Part shown: positions 1 to 8,595 of the stretch, piece by piece | Numbering within the stretch: position 1 is the stretch's first letter | Layout of the letters: each line of letters begins with the position of its first letter | Position numbers and translations under genes: made by a program | Source of the DNA: Neobacillus mesonae | GTDB taxonomy: Bacteria > Bacillota > Bacilli > Bacillales > Cytobacillaceae | Length of the DNA: 64,000 bases | Reading direction: 5' to 3' | Assembly: GCF_001636315.1 (NCBI RefSeq) | Contig: NZ_KV440949.1 | Location: 5,742,293-5,806,292, forward strand | The notes under the pieces: model-generated | What the model was told of the DNA's origin: nothing | The model's database searches: none | What the model saw: only the letters and a program-made list of their open reading frames with translations

Positions 1-241
1 TTTTTGAATGATGGCTAAAGATTGCAATTGGAAGGATTTTTCTGCGATACTTTTCAGAGAGGCGTCCGATGTAGATAAACATTCTTTCACTGGTTCCCAA
101 TCAGGGGAACTGCATTGTTGGGAAGGTACTCGACCCAAGTGTGTGAAACTCCAGAGTATTTTATTTTTTGTCCCGCTTTACTAACCTATTGCTCCATTAT
201 TATAAGAGAATTAAGAAGATACATTCTTTATATTATCAACC

Positions 242-279
242 AAAAAATCCTTGTCCCAAATTAGGTCCAAGGATTTTTA
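242..279 (-). terminator. Intrinsic terminator of the helicase gene
   Basis: On the minus strand a stem AAAAATCCTTG / CAAGGATTTTT closes a loop of about 14 bases and runs into a T-rich tract. The last codons and the TAA of the helicase gene (261-263) lie inside the hairpin, so translation to the stop would overlap the terminator stem. Confidence 0.8.
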
Positions 280-2687
280 GCTTTCCGCTCAAAATGATAA
301 TGTAGGCGGTATTCACATATTTTTTTGGTCCAAGCATAAAGGATATCTTCATCTTCTTTGGACACATCAAAATTTAGGACAAAAAGATCCTTTTCAAACG
401 AAATCAATCCTTTCGAACTGCCGCTCCATTTTGTCATCGGCATGGTGGCAATTAACTTGCTGACAGCTATTTCATCAAAGGTCCACAACTTTCTTGCACT
501 TTTATCCGAAAAATCAATCCGTTTTCTGTATTCTTTTTCCATCAGATACTGGTGAAAAAAGGGAGCAACCTCAATTGGTGTAATAGGCTTGTACCAGTCC
601 GACTTTCTACGTTCCAACATGGCTAGGAGGACAACCATCTTATAACTTTTCGCCATTCCTGTTTTTTCAACCTCTATCAGCCAGTTTTCATATCGCTCGT
701 AAACGGTTGTTTCTCGATCCGTTAATTCTTCTGCCCATTTTAAAAATCCAAAGTAGGACTGAAATTCCTGGCGGTACTGAGGGGAATCAGAGCCACCTTT
801 TAAATGTAATTCTAAGTATGTCGGTCTTCTCCCAAGTTCACGTTTTACCTCTAGATAGTCCTGATATAATTTTTCTTTTCGAGGCTGATGTTTACGTGCC
901 ATTTCCTGCAGCAGGTTAATGACATTCAAGTCCAGTTCCATTTCGCAAAAATGCGGTAATGCCGGCTGAATTTTTCTTGGTTTCTTGTCAGTCGGATTGG
1001 TATCAAATAAACTTAGTTTGATATCCGCGTTGCGATAATTTCCAATTAAATCAATGATGACACAGGCTACCTTCTCCGGATGCAACCGCAGTCCCCTGCC
1101 AATCTGCTGTGTAAAGACGGTTAAGGATTCAGTCGGTCGAACAAACAACAGTGTATCAACAGTAGGGATATCGACCCCTTCATTAAACAGATCCACCGTA
1201 AAGATGACATCGAGCTCACCATTCTCCAGTTGAGCAATAGCCTGACTCCTGCTGACATCCACTTGTTGCGAATGGAGACTAACTGACCGATAGCCTTTTA
1301 GATTAAAAAACCTCGATAAGAAATTAGCCTGTCGAATGGACGAACAAAATGAAATGGTCCGAGTCTGCTTTCTTTCCTCCCAGGAATGGAAAATTTTTTG
1401 AGCCAGTTCCTCTTTCAATTGGACCTGTAGCAATTCCTCTTCATCATATCGATTTCCTAACCACGTGATTTGCGAATAATCGGTATCATCGTAGACCCCA
1501 TAGTATTTAAACGGTGCCAGCCACTTCCGTTCAATCGCATCCAAGAAATCTAGACGAAACGCAACGTTCCCATCGCAAATGGCATAGACATCTTTATTGT
1601 CATTCCGAACTGGCGTAGCTGTTATCCCTAATAAGAACCTAGGATGAAAGTAGTTTAACACTCGCTGATACGTGTCAGCAGCGGCATGATGGAATTCATC
1701 TATGATAATGAGATCAAACTCATCCGGTTGGAATTGCTCCAAATGTGTTTTCATACTTAATGTATAAATAGAAGCAAAAATAGCATCGGCGTTGCTCTCT
1801 TTTATTTTTCCATTGTATATCCCAAATCGTCGTTCAGGCATGATTTTCTTAAAAGACGTTCTTGCCTGATAGAGGATTTCTTCCCTGTGTGCGATAAACA
1901 GCACCTTCTGAAAATTCTTCGAAAAGAATCCCGCTAGGTATGTTTTGCCCAAGCCCGTTGCCATCACTACAAGGGCCTTATTGTACTCTTCCTCTATGGT
2001 TTTATGAAGCTCCTCAAGTGCTTCAATTTGTGCAAATCTTGGTTGGATGTCCCCATATTCTGCAGCCGGCTCCTTGATTTTTTCTGGATTGACTGGAGCC
2101 TTGTCGTTTGAAGGTAACATAATTTCTAACTCTTCAAGCTCGCTCCATTTTTTCGCCAAATTGAGATGCTTCTTATGGTAGGCTTCATAATTTGCCTTGT
2201 ACTCCTTAAGGGTTTCCGGATTAAGGGTAACGGTTTGATCAGCAAGAAACAGCTTAGAAAATTCCTCCAACGCTTGTTCAAATACCTCTTTGGCCTCGCT
2301 GATACCTACATTCCATTCAACCCCCTGATTCAGGGCAGATTTGGAGAGATTAGAAGATCCAATGTACAAGACATCCTGTTCATTGTTTTTAAACATGTAG
2401 GCTTTTGGGTGAAAGGATGTACCATTACTCTTCCACATTCGAATCTTAATTCGGTCATCAATAGAGAGCAATGCCTCTAATGCTTCAGGCTGGGTAATAT
2501 ATAAGTAATCCCCCGTGCAAATCTTGATATCGGCCCCATTTTGAGCTGCTTCTTTTAAAGCCTCCGCTATAAATTGGACACCGGATTTCATCACAAAAGA
2601 GGTTAACACACAAATGGTCGAGGCATTTTCCATTTTCTCTAGCAAATGTTTCCCAAGTTCGGATGTAATTAATTGGACCTTAGTCAT
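261..2687 (-). CDS. PLD-nuclease / superfamily 2 helicase fusion
   Basis: A protein of about 808 aa. Residues 1-160 look like a phospholipase D-type nuclease domain, with FHPKAYMF (the HxK motif) followed by GSSNLS. A DEAD/DEAH (ResIII-like) helicase follows: Walker A in MATGLGKT, Walker B/DEFH in LIIIDEFHHAA, motif III GITATP, and the C-terminal RecA lobe with FNEGVDIP and QQIGRGLR. The last 200 residues have no motif I recognise. Start chosen at ATG 2687, preceded by GAGG, rather than the upstream TTG at 2699. It overlaps the MazG-like gene by 8 bp, so the two are translationally coupled. Such helicase-nuclease fusions are often defence or DNA-processing proteins; that role is inference here. 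Confidence 0.85.
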   Translation of the reverse strand: MTKVQLITSELGKHLLEKMENASTICVLTSFVMKSGVQFIAEALKEAAQNGADIKICTGDYLYITQPEALEALLSIDDRIKIRMWKSNGTSFHPKAYMFKNNEQDVLYIGSSNLSKSALNQGVEWNVGISEAKEVFEQALEEFSKLFLADQTVTLNPETLKEYKANYEAYHKKHLNLAKKWSELEELEIMLPSNDKAPVNPEKIKEPAAEYGDIQPRFAQIEALEELHKTIEEEYNKALVVMATGLGKTYLAGFFSKNFQKVLFIAHREEILYQARTSFKKIMPERRFGIYNGKIKESNADAIFASIYTLSMKTHLEQFQPDEFDLIIIDEFHHAAADTYQRVLNYFHPRFLLGITATPVRNDNKDVYAICDGNVAFRLDFLDAIERKWLAPFKYYGVYDDTDYSQITWLGNRYDEEELLQVQLKEELAQKIFHSWEERKQTRTISFCSSIRQANFLSRFFNLKGYRSVSLHSQQVDVSRSQAIAQLENGELDVIFTVDLFNEGVDIPTVDTLLFVRPTESLTVFTQQIGRGLRLHPEKVACVIIDLIGNYRNADIKLSLFDTNPTDKKPRKIQPALPHFCEMELDLNVINLLQEMARKHQPRKEKLYQDYLEVKRELGRRPTYLELHLKGGSDSPQYRQEFQSYFGFLKWAEELTDRETTVYERYENWLIEVEKTGMAKSYKMVVLLAMLERRKSDWYKPITPIEVAPFFHQYLMEKEYRKRIDFSDKSARKLWTFDEIAVSKLIATMPMTKWSGSSKGLISFEKDLFVLNFDVSKEDEDILYAWTKKICEYRLHYHFERKAKNPWT

Positions 2688-3006
2688 CCTCAACCTCAAT
2701 CAAGTAGATTTTTTCCTTGAAGCCGCCGCGTTTTTCGGCCTTCTGTTGCCTAACTTTTTCAAGATCTTCAAATGTTGCTCCATGGCATTCTGCAAAAGCA
2801 TGAATGATTTCTAGCAGATCTGCCAGCTCCTCTACTGCATCCTGATCATTATCAGTATTGATATATTCATTCAATTCTTCGAAGCTTTTGGTTTTTAGTT
2901 CTTTTATGTATTCATCATCATTTAGAATTTTGGTAGAAAACTTTTTCCCGGTTGCTTCTATGATTTCTGGTATACGGTCGCGCACTAATTTGTTATGTAT
3001 TGGCAT
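2680..3006 (-). CDS. MazG-like / phosphoribosyl-ATP pyrophosphohydrolase-like protein
   Basis: A 108-aa protein. The N-terminus NKLVRDRIPEII and the later VEELADLLEII (an ExxxD-type all-alpha NTP pyrophosphohydrolase helix) are typical of the small MazG/HisE-like proteins of Bacilli. It should hydrolyse a nucleoside triphosphate to the monophosphate and pyrophosphate; the substrate cannot be read from sequence. The start has a good SD (AGGAGG, about 9 bases upstream). It is the first gene of a two-gene operon with the PLD-helicase, its stop lying inside the helicase start. Family call is firm; a joint role in defence or nucleotide-pool surveillance is inference. Confidence 0.85.
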   Translation of the reverse strand: MPIHNKLVRDRIPEIIEATGKKFSTKILNDDEYIKELKTKSFEELNEYINTDNDQDAVEELADLLEIIHAFAECHGATFEDLEKVRQQKAEKRGGFKEKIYLIEVEDD

Positions 3007-3080
3007 ATTAGGTTCCTCCTAAAAAATAAATAGTTAATCTTATTATATCGAAAATATTGTTATGAAAAAGGTATGAACTA

Positions 3081-3123
3081 AAAAAAGCACCAGACCCCCT
3101 CTATTAATTTAGAGATCTGGCAC
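3081..3123 (-). terminator. Terminator downstream of comK-like gene
   Basis: On the minus strand the stem GTGCCAGA / TCTGGTGC (one wobble) is followed by seven T residues. It lies just after the stop of the comK-like gene at 3140. Confidence 0.75.
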
Positions 3124-3139
3124 TCACCTAAGTTAAAGC

Positions 3140-3730
3140 CTATAAATTGTTTTTATTCTCCTGTACTTTCTTATTCTCCTTCGGCATCCTACAGCGATAT
3201 TTCCCCTTTACTTCCATAATATGAATGCCTTTCTTATGATCCACTAAGATGTTAAGTGAATGTTGCTTATTATAAATAATCATGTCCCTAAGATCCTGCG
3301 TATCTTTCCATTTATTCCGAAACGATGATTCTTTCATTTCAATCGTGATCATATGTCCATCATTTAAGAAGACATTGGTATATTTCACACCCATGGCTCT
3401 GCTTACCTTTACATGGCTTAGAGCGAACCATACGCAATCCTCTCGTTTGATAGATTTCGTCGGGAATAGATAAATATCTAGACTTGAACTTATTTTAATT
3501 GGATACTTTTTTTGGTTTTTGCCAAGCAGCTTTTTGGAGCTATTAAGCGCTCCTTTTAAGTCAGATCCGTATTTGATTAACGATTGATTGATGAACTGTA
3601 AAGGTGTCATCGCTACCAGAAACATCTCATCGCCTTCGATGACCTTTGTGAATAACTCGCCATTTTTGTATAAGACACCATAAAACAAGGTGGTTTTTTC
3701 ATTTATGATATGATTTCTTTTGATTTCCAT
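3140..3730 (-). CDS. comK: ComK-family competence transcription factor
   Basis: 196 aa, close to the 192 aa of Bacillus subtilis ComK. Recognised by the run of matching positions in the middle and C-terminal half: IYLFPTKSIKREDCVWFAL corresponds to IFLFPT...CGWIS of ComK, followed by HVKV, the FLNDGHMITIEM block (ComK: TFSNGKTMELPI) and SSFRNKWKDTQDLR. ComK is the DNA-binding activator of the late competence genes. The C-terminus is Lys/Asn-rich and diverges from B. subtilis. Many Bacilli carry two comK paralogues; this could be the second, divergent one. It is monocistronic with its own terminator, and the region upstream (3801-3880) is rich in hairpins. Confidence 0.8.
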   Translation of the reverse strand: MEIKRNHIINEKTTLFYGVLYKNGELFTKVIEGDEMFLVAMTPLQFINQSLIKYGSDLKGALNSSKKLLGKNQKKYPIKISSSLDIYLFPTKSIKREDCVWFALSHVKVSRAMGVKYTNVFLNDGHMITIEMKESSFRNKWKDTQDLRDMIIYNKQHSLNILVDHKKGIHIMEVKGKYRCRMPKENKKVQENKNNL

Positions 3731-3800
3731 TTGAGTATCCCTTCCTCACTGATATAAGTTGAGTCTATGAAACTAAAATCTTTTCAATTTTTTTGAAAAA

Positions 3801-3829
3801 GGGTATACTAACTAGGAGTTGGCATACCC
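3801..3829 (-). terminator. Terminator of the DndB-like operon
   Basis: On the minus strand, GGGTATGCCAAC pairs with GTTAGTATACCC (10 of 12 canonical plus a wobble, 5-base loop), followed by TTTTTC. It lies 75 bp after the stop of the second DndB-like gene. Confidence 0.7.
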
Positions 3830-3890
3830 AACTTGCCAAGACCCATGGGCGCCGTCTGCCAGGACACTATCGCCTATGGGTTTTTCTTCT
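3819..3890. promoter_or_regulatory. Nested hairpins, possible RNA element or bidirectional terminator
   Basis: Two further stems overlap or adjoin the terminator at 3801-3829. TTGGCA (3819-3824) pairs with TGCCAA (3834-3839) and competes with the terminator arm for the same bases. CCCATGGGCG (3842-3851) pairs with CGCCTATGGG (3871-3880, one wobble) and is followed on the plus strand by TTTTTCTT, making a plus-strand terminator. The mutually exclusive pairing resembles an attenuator. I match it to no riboswitch class. Confidence 0.4.
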
Positions 3891-3903
3891 ATTTCTTCAC
3901 ATA

Positions 3904-4935
3904 CTACTCACCCCCTTGCTGCTCAAGCCATTTTACTAGCTTGTGAATATTCTCTTTATCATTCGTCAAATAATAGAATCCGCCTCTTGCTGTACCCTTA
4001 AATGATTTCCAAATCGGATTTGTGCTTTTCCAGTCTACCTTTTGTAAAGATCTCATTCTATTAATCAACTCTTGTTTGCGTTCTTCAAAGCTGCTTATCT
4101 CCAATCCTTTATTGGCATAATAAGCAATAGAGGCAAGTAACGGATGGCTGGCTAGCATTGATACTTGGAGATCACCTATCCGCTCTGGCCGGTATAGCTT
4201 GAATAATTCGCTTAACCAGGTATTGATTAATTGAATGTACTCCTTTTGCTCCAAATAAGCTTCATAGCGGTCATCCACTGTTCTGTAAACCATTTTTCCT
4301 GTGAGAAAAATAGCCACAAGCTGGCGTAAGTGGGATAGTGACAGCAGCTTTTTATTCATTGGTCGCACCACGGCCCGTTTCTCAATTTCTACTCCTGCTG
4401 TCTTTAGCTGCCTATTGGTTCTTAAAATGCTATTTGTTATTTTGTTCAGTTCTTTTCTGGAATCAAAGGCTATTCGCTTTGATAAGGCTACCTTTTTTCC
4501 TTTTGTGTTCAGGTCGATAAATAGTTGATCTGCCTCTTCTTTGGTCAGTCCTTCAAATAGTTGTATCGCTACCTCTGTATTTTGAACGAAATGAAGGAGT
4601 TTGTACCCTCTTTTCATTTCTTCCTCATGATCGCTTTTAGCGGTCCGACATCCCATTTCTTCGATTTGACAAAATGCTTTCAGCCGCTGGTTCCCGTCAA
4701 TTATGGTCATTTCCAGAGGCTTATCGACTCCTATACAGGCAACATTCGCAACCATCGGCGGAAAATAAATTTGCTCAGTCAAAACATTTTCCAGAATATA
4801 TTTCTTAATCGCTCTTACATGAAGCTTGTCTACCTCACGTAATGTCACTTGCCCGTTTTTGATTAGTACAGAAAGCTCTTGAATCGTGTAGGTCGCAATG
4901 GATTGTCGTTTGGAAAATACATCGTTAACGATCAA
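3904..4935 (-). CDS. DndB-like DGQHR-family protein (second of pair)
   Basis: 343 aa. It carries IIDGNQRLKAF, a variant of the DGQHR motif that defines the DndB/DGQHR family, and a second family block LFIDLNTKGKKV (F-x-D-x-N-T). DndB is the regulatory member of the DNA phosphorothioation system; orphan homologues of unknown role are common. Here the Q of DGQHR is shifted (DGNQR), unlike its upstream neighbour, so the two may have different activities or form a heteromer. Its ATG overlaps the stop of the upstream gene by 4 bp (ATGA). No DndA, DndCDE or DndFGH gene lies in the window. Confidence 0.7.
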   Translation of the reverse strand: MIVNDVFSKRQSIATYTIQELSVLIKNGQVTLREVDKLHVRAIKKYILENVLTEQIYFPPMVANVACIGVDKPLEMTIIDGNQRLKAFCQIEEMGCRTAKSDHEEEMKRGYKLLHFVQNTEVAIQLFEGLTKEEADQLFIDLNTKGKKVALSKRIAFDSRKELNKITNSILRTNRQLKTAGVEIEKRAVVRPMNKKLLSLSHLRQLVAIFLTGKMVYRTVDDRYEAYLEQKEYIQLINTWLSELFKLYRPERIGDLQVSMLASHPLLASIAYYANKGLEISSFEERKQELINRMRSLQKVDWKSTNPIWKSFKGTARGGFYYLTNDKENIHKLVKWLEQQGGE

Positions 4936-6029
4936 GTAGACCCAATCCTTTCTTTATCTAGAATATCTAGAAATTTAAATGCTGTTTTTTGAATCGCTGT
5001 CGTTGATGAATGGTGCTTTATTCTACTCGTTGTCGTGTCATACAGGTGGATAAAAAGCGGATCATCATGTTTCCATGTGCAATATTTCTTTAAGCTGCTA
5101 AGCTGCTGGATGGCTTCTAGATGAGGAATGGAGTGCTTCTTGGTGTAATGATAAACCGCATAGGCTAATGAAATTTGAATGCCGGTCAATCCTGAGACAA
5201 ATCTCTTACGGTTGGCTATTTGAGACGGGAAAATTTGCGGCCATACTTGAAAGAATGCTGTTGCAATCGCTGCCACTTCTTCCGTCTGGTAATTTCCAAA
5301 GTCGGCCTCGCCTTTCTTTACTGTTAAGTTCCCTTCAAACATGGCTAATAAGCACTTTCTCATGGTTGTTAGAGATGTTACAGCTGAATTCTGGCTGCTT
5401 AACCGCGATAATTCCCGTTCAATTTCAAACTGATTTTGCAGCTGTTTTGCTACCTTTCTTGTTAATTTTGTATAAGCATCGCGATGATCATATTGCATGA
5501 TCAACCCGTTATGTGCTTCTTTCCGTTCGGTATTGATGTCAGTAAATAACTGCCGCTCCTCCTGCTGTGTTAAATTCAAATAAATTTGCATAGCGACGGG
5601 ATATTCTCTTAACTTATCAATATAGCCTTGGATTTTTTGTGCTTCCTTGTCATTTTCGGTTTCTTCTGCCGTTTCCTTTTGCGAATGTAAGTGGTTTAAT
5701 GCTGAAATGAAAGCGCTCTCACGATGCTGTCCATCGAGTATGTATAGCTTTGCACCTGGTTCAAGTGCCCAGCCTTGTTTCGTTTGTGTCAGTGCTCCAC
5801 GGGCTGAGAAGATGAACGGTGAGAAATAAAAATCTTTTCCTCTTAAGGATTTTAATATAAACTCTCGTATTTCCGATCTCCGTTGCGGGTCCAACTTACG
5901 CTGAACCTCGGGGTCTACTTCAAAAATTGCCTCCAGCGTTGAAAATCGCATTTGTGTCGCCAATACCTTCTTTCCAAACTGATTGTACTTCATTCCGCCA
6001 ATAATCGTCCTAAAGTCATGATTCGACAA
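4932..6029 (-). CDS. DndB-like DGQHR-domain protein (first of pair)
   Basis: 365 aa with a perfect DGQHR motif in LYILDGQHRESAF (around residue 100) and the second conserved block LFTDINTERKEA (around residue 165). Start is TTG at 6029, seven bases after AGGGGTG; no closer ATG has a ribosome site. First gene of a two-gene operon with the DGNQR paralogue. In classical Dnd systems DndB controls transcription of the modification genes; in this isolated setting the function is unknown. Family call is good; involvement in DNA modification or defence is inference from the family and from the nearby PLD-helicase/MazG pair. Confidence 0.75.
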   Translation of the reverse strand: MSNHDFRTIIGGMKYNQFGKKVLATQMRFSTLEAIFEVDPEVQRKLDPQRRSEIREFILKSLRGKDFYFSPFIFSARGALTQTKQGWALEPGAKLYILDGQHRESAFISALNHLHSQKETAEETENDKEAQKIQGYIDKLREYPVAMQIYLNLTQQEERQLFTDINTERKEAHNGLIMQYDHRDAYTKLTRKVAKQLQNQFEIERELSRLSSQNSAVTSLTTMRKCLLAMFEGNLTVKKGEADFGNYQTEEVAAIATAFFQVWPQIFPSQIANRKRFVSGLTGIQISLAYAVYHYTKKHSIPHLEAIQQLSSLKKYCTWKHDDPLFIHLYDTTTSRIKHHSSTTAIQKTAFKFLDILDKERIGST

Positions 6030-6695
6030 ATATCTTCACCCCTCTCGACCATTATTATAATTAGCTTAGGATATAAATGTAAATTGACTTTTTTCTTCAT
6101 TTCGTGCTTAAACTTAACTCTTTGAATGGTTTGTTTGTCCTTGTTTTAGCAGAACCTTGACGGATTTGAAATAAAGAATTAAAATCTATTATTTCACTTT
6201 TTTAAGATCACATTTAATTGTGACTAGTGTCATAAAAAATTACAAAACGTTACTTTTAACCTATGAATCTGCCATTTTTTAAAAATTTTTTCAGTTGTTA
6301 ACGAAATGTTCACTGTTTGTTTGAAAAGAATTCATTTTCTTGGGAAAAGCCTTTTATGACGGGGGTTATAACCATTTTTCTTGTGGATATGGTACATAAA
6401 AGGGTTAATCCAACTTGCAGGGATCAACCCGAAAATATAACCATTGCAGCAGATTTTCATTTTTTCCTCCAGTGTTATTAATAAGCTATTCCGACGATAC
6501 AAGTTGTCCTCTTTTTGACGGGATGAATATCCCATTGCTGTTTTCATATCACTTTTGGCATCTGGCCCTATAATAAAAATGAGCGCTTATCCTTTTTCCA
6601 GGATTGCCTCCGTTTATGGAGGATCTTATTGAAGAAAAGCACCCAGTTACTTTAAGTGTAAATCCTCACAATCTGTTTCGTAAATCTAACAAGCA
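6030..6695. other. AT-rich intergenic region
   Basis: About 660 bp upstream of the DndB-like operon with no convincing gene. It must hold that operon's promoter. A plus-strand stretch at 6604-6690 translates to LPPFMEDLIEEKHPV, reminiscent of an IS1182-type transposase N-terminus, but it is too short to call. Confidence 0.4.
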
Positions 6696-6724
6696 AAAAG
6701 GCGATGCCTTTAATCAAGCATCGC
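6696..6724 (-). terminator. Terminator of the ArsR-SRPBCC-VOC operon
   Basis: GCGATGC (6701-6707) pairs with GCATCGC (6718-6724); on the minus strand the stem is followed by CTTTTTG. It lies 22 bp past the stop of the VOC gene. Confidence 0.75.
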
Positions 6725-6745
6725 ACTCGTTAATTAAATAGAAAT

Positions 6746-7126
6746 TTACTTTTTTTCCATTACGGCAAAGTAATTATTTTCACTATCTGCAAAATTAAAT
6801 ACTCTACCAGAAGGCATATTTACAATTTCTCCGACTGTAACGTTTTTGTTTGATAAGTCACTAAATAAATTATCGAAGTTTTTCGAGAAGAACATTAAAG
6901 AAGGTGTGCCAAGATCTAATTCAGGCGACATTTTCGCAATAAATTCCTTATTATGGAGAATGATGCTTGTTTCAGCTTCTTTAGTTGGAGCAATTTCAAT
7001 CCATCTCATACCTTGACCATTGTCTTCCTCTGAAATTACAGTAAACCCTACTTTTTCTGTCCAAAACTCCTTTGCTTCATCTTGGTTATTAACATACAAC
7101 ATGATTTGACCTAACTTACTAATCAT
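6746..7126 (-). CDS. VOC (glyoxalase/bleomycin-resistance fold) protein
   Basis: 126 aa, one vicinal-oxygen-chelate module. The beginning GQIMLYVNNQDEAKEFWTEK is the typical first beta-alpha unit, and the end (RVFNFADSENNYFAVME) is the usual last strands with a metal-binding-type Glu. The substrate cannot be inferred. SD AAAGGAG lies nine bases before ATG. Last gene behind ArsR and two SRPBCC genes with a 75-bp gap, probably the same operon. Confidence 0.8.
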   Translation of the reverse strand: MISKLGQIMLYVNNQDEAKEFWTEKVGFTVISEEDNGQGMRWIEIAPTKEAETSIILHNKEFIAKMSPELDLGTPSLMFFSKNFDNLFSDLSNKNVTVGEIVNMPSGRVFNFADSENNYFAVMEKK

Positions 7127-7200
7127 TGATATTCACTCCTTTATATAAAGACAAATCTAAAGATTCCTTTCTGAATACTAGAATTAGCGTTACGGTAACT

Positions 7201-7716
7201 CTACTTCAGTGACTCCACACGCTCGTGCAAACGGTCCCAAGTTTCGGTGATGCCCTGCAGCATGCCCATGTCCATGACAGTCTTAAGGGCCTCTTCGGAA
7301 ACATATTCAGCACGGTTTATTAGCTTTGTCTTTCCACCTAAATCGATGAATTCCAATGTGATTTCGGTCGACGGCATGGAGTCATTCAAATTACCCTCGG
7401 CATCCGAAAAGTAATCGGTATAGACGATCTTCTCCGGCTCGATAATCTCCTTATAAACCGCTTTGCCCCAAGATTCCATACCAAAAAATTGACCCTGATT
7501 CTGATCGACACACTTCATACAGTAGTGCCAAACGCCTTCCGGACGGAAATCGACGGTACAGACTGGAATCTCCCAGCCCCTCGGCCCCCACCAGTGTTTC
7601 AGATGCTCCGGCTCTTTAAACATCTTGAATACGAGGTCACGTGGCGCATCGAAAACGCGCTCCAGTACCAGTACCCGATCGTTCTCTACTCTCGATACCA
7701 TTGTGTTGTTTGCCAT
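7201..7716 (-). CDS. SRPBCC (AHSA1-type) protein
   Basis: 171 aa. The N-terminal block VFDAPRDLVFKMFKEPEHLKHWWGP and the C-terminal MGMLQGITETWDRLHE are hallmarks of the AHSA1/activator-of-Hsp90-like START-fold proteins common in Bacilli. These bind hydrophobic ligands; the actual ligand is unknown. SD AGGAGG upstream of ATG. Paralogue of the next gene upstream, from which it was probably duplicated. Lies downstream of an ArsR-type repressor. Confidence 0.85.
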   Translation of the reverse strand: MANNTMVSRVENDRVLVLERVFDAPRDLVFKMFKEPEHLKHWWGPRGWEIPVCTVDFRPEGVWHYCMKCVDQNQGQFFGMESWGKAVYKEIIEPEKIVYTDYFSDAEGNLNDSMPSTEITLEFIDLGGKTKLINRAEYVSEEALKTVMDMGMLQGITETWDRLHERVESLK

Positions 7717-7761
7717 TGTATTTCCTCCTAGTTCATGAAAAGTTTTATATTTTTTAAGGGA

Positions 7762-8244
7762 TTAACGCATTGCTGCCAACTGTGCTTCAAGTCGATCGAG
7801 GGTTTGGCTAGCTCCCTCTATGGCTCCAAACTCTTTAACTACCTGTTCCCTAATTTCTGCAGAAGGAAAGATTAATCGTTGAATAAGTAATGTATTATTA
7901 TCCTCTTCGACAAAAGTTACGATTGTCTGAAATTGTCCGGGATCACCCTCTATATCATCGGCGGATGTATAAACGAGACGCTCAGGCTTTACAATTTCCT
8001 TAAAGGTGATCTTATTTGGATATTCAACGCCATCTGGCCCTTTCATAATAAATCTCCAAATACCACCTGGTTTCATTTCAAATTCAGAAGTCGTAATGGA
8101 AAAACCTTTTGGCCCCCACCAGTTTTTTAGATGTTCCGGTTGGGTCCATGCTTTCCAGATTAGGTCACGGGATGCATTAAAAACTCGTTTTACAAGTATT
8201 TCTTTTCCTTCAACTTCAACGGACGTTTGATTATTTGTAATCAT
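7762..8244 (-). CDS. SRPBCC (AHSA1-type) protein
   Basis: 160 aa from ATG 8244; the upstream ATG at 8259 is the start of the SD itself (ATGGAGG), so the internal ATG nine bases later is preferred. Contains VFNASRDLIWKAWTQPEHLKNWWGP and ends EGASQTLDRLEAQL, the same layout as its paralogue at 7201-7716. The reading frame begins 27 bp after the stop of the ArsR gene. In Firmicutes ArsR-SRPBCC pairs are frequent; ligand unknown. Confidence 0.85.
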   Translation of the reverse strand: MITNNQTSVEVEGKEILVKRVFNASRDLIWKAWTQPEHLKNWWGPKGFSITTSEFEMKPGGIWRFIMKGPDGVEYPNKITFKEIVKPERLVYTSADDIEGDPGQFQTIVTFVEEDNNTLLIQRLIFPSAEIREQVVKEFGAIEGASQTLDRLEAQLAAMR

Positions 8245-8271
8245 TTTTAAAACCTCCATTAATTTTAAATG

Positions 8272-8595
8272 TTATTTTTCTTGTTTTTCTTGCATTACCT
8301 TTAAATAATCGTCCAAGCTATCAAATCTTTCTTCCCAAATTCGGCGATAAGACTCAAGCCAAGCATTTAATTGGATAAATGGCTCAGGTCGTAATTGATA
8401 GATGCGCCGATTTGCATCAGCGTGTACTTTAACAATTCCGGCATTACTAAGAACACGAAGATGTTTAGAAACTTGTGGCTGACGGATTTGTAAACGTTCG
8501 GAAATTTCCCCCACTGTAAGAGGACCTTCTCGCAAAAGCTCTACAATCTGTAAACGATTGGGTTCGGAAAGAGCATTCAGTGTTGTAGTATCCAT
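8272..8595 (-). CDS. ArsR-family transcriptional repressor
   Basis: 107 aa winged helix. ALSEPNRLQIVELLREGPLTVGEI followed by QPQVSKHLRVLSNAGIV is the recognition helix region of ArsR/SmtB proteins. No Cys at the alpha-3 or alpha-5 metal sites is visible (no CVC motif), so it is probably not a metal sensor. First gene of an operon with two SRPBCC proteins and a VOC protein, which it likely autoregulates. Start is an ATG after AGGGGTGGG. Confidence 0.9.
   Translation of the reverse strand: MDTTTLNALSEPNRLQIVELLREGPLTVGEISERLQIRQPQVSKHLRVLSNAGIVKVHADANRRIYQLRPEPFIQLNAWLESYRRIWEERFDSLDDYLKVMQEKQEK

Noticed and set aside
8..184. 58-codon plus-strand frame at the left edge (MMAKDCNWKDFSAIL...).
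   Set aside because: No SD seen, no recognised family, short, and at the window edge. It might be a relic, but cannot be supported.
6332..6547. 71-codon minus-strand frame in the spacer before the VOC terminator.
   Set aside because: No SD, odd composition, no family resemblance. Treated as chance.
6604..6690. IS1182-like transposase N-terminus (LPPFMEDLIEEKHPV).
   Set aside because: Only about 15 residues look similar and no terminal repeats were found. Too short to call a mobile element.
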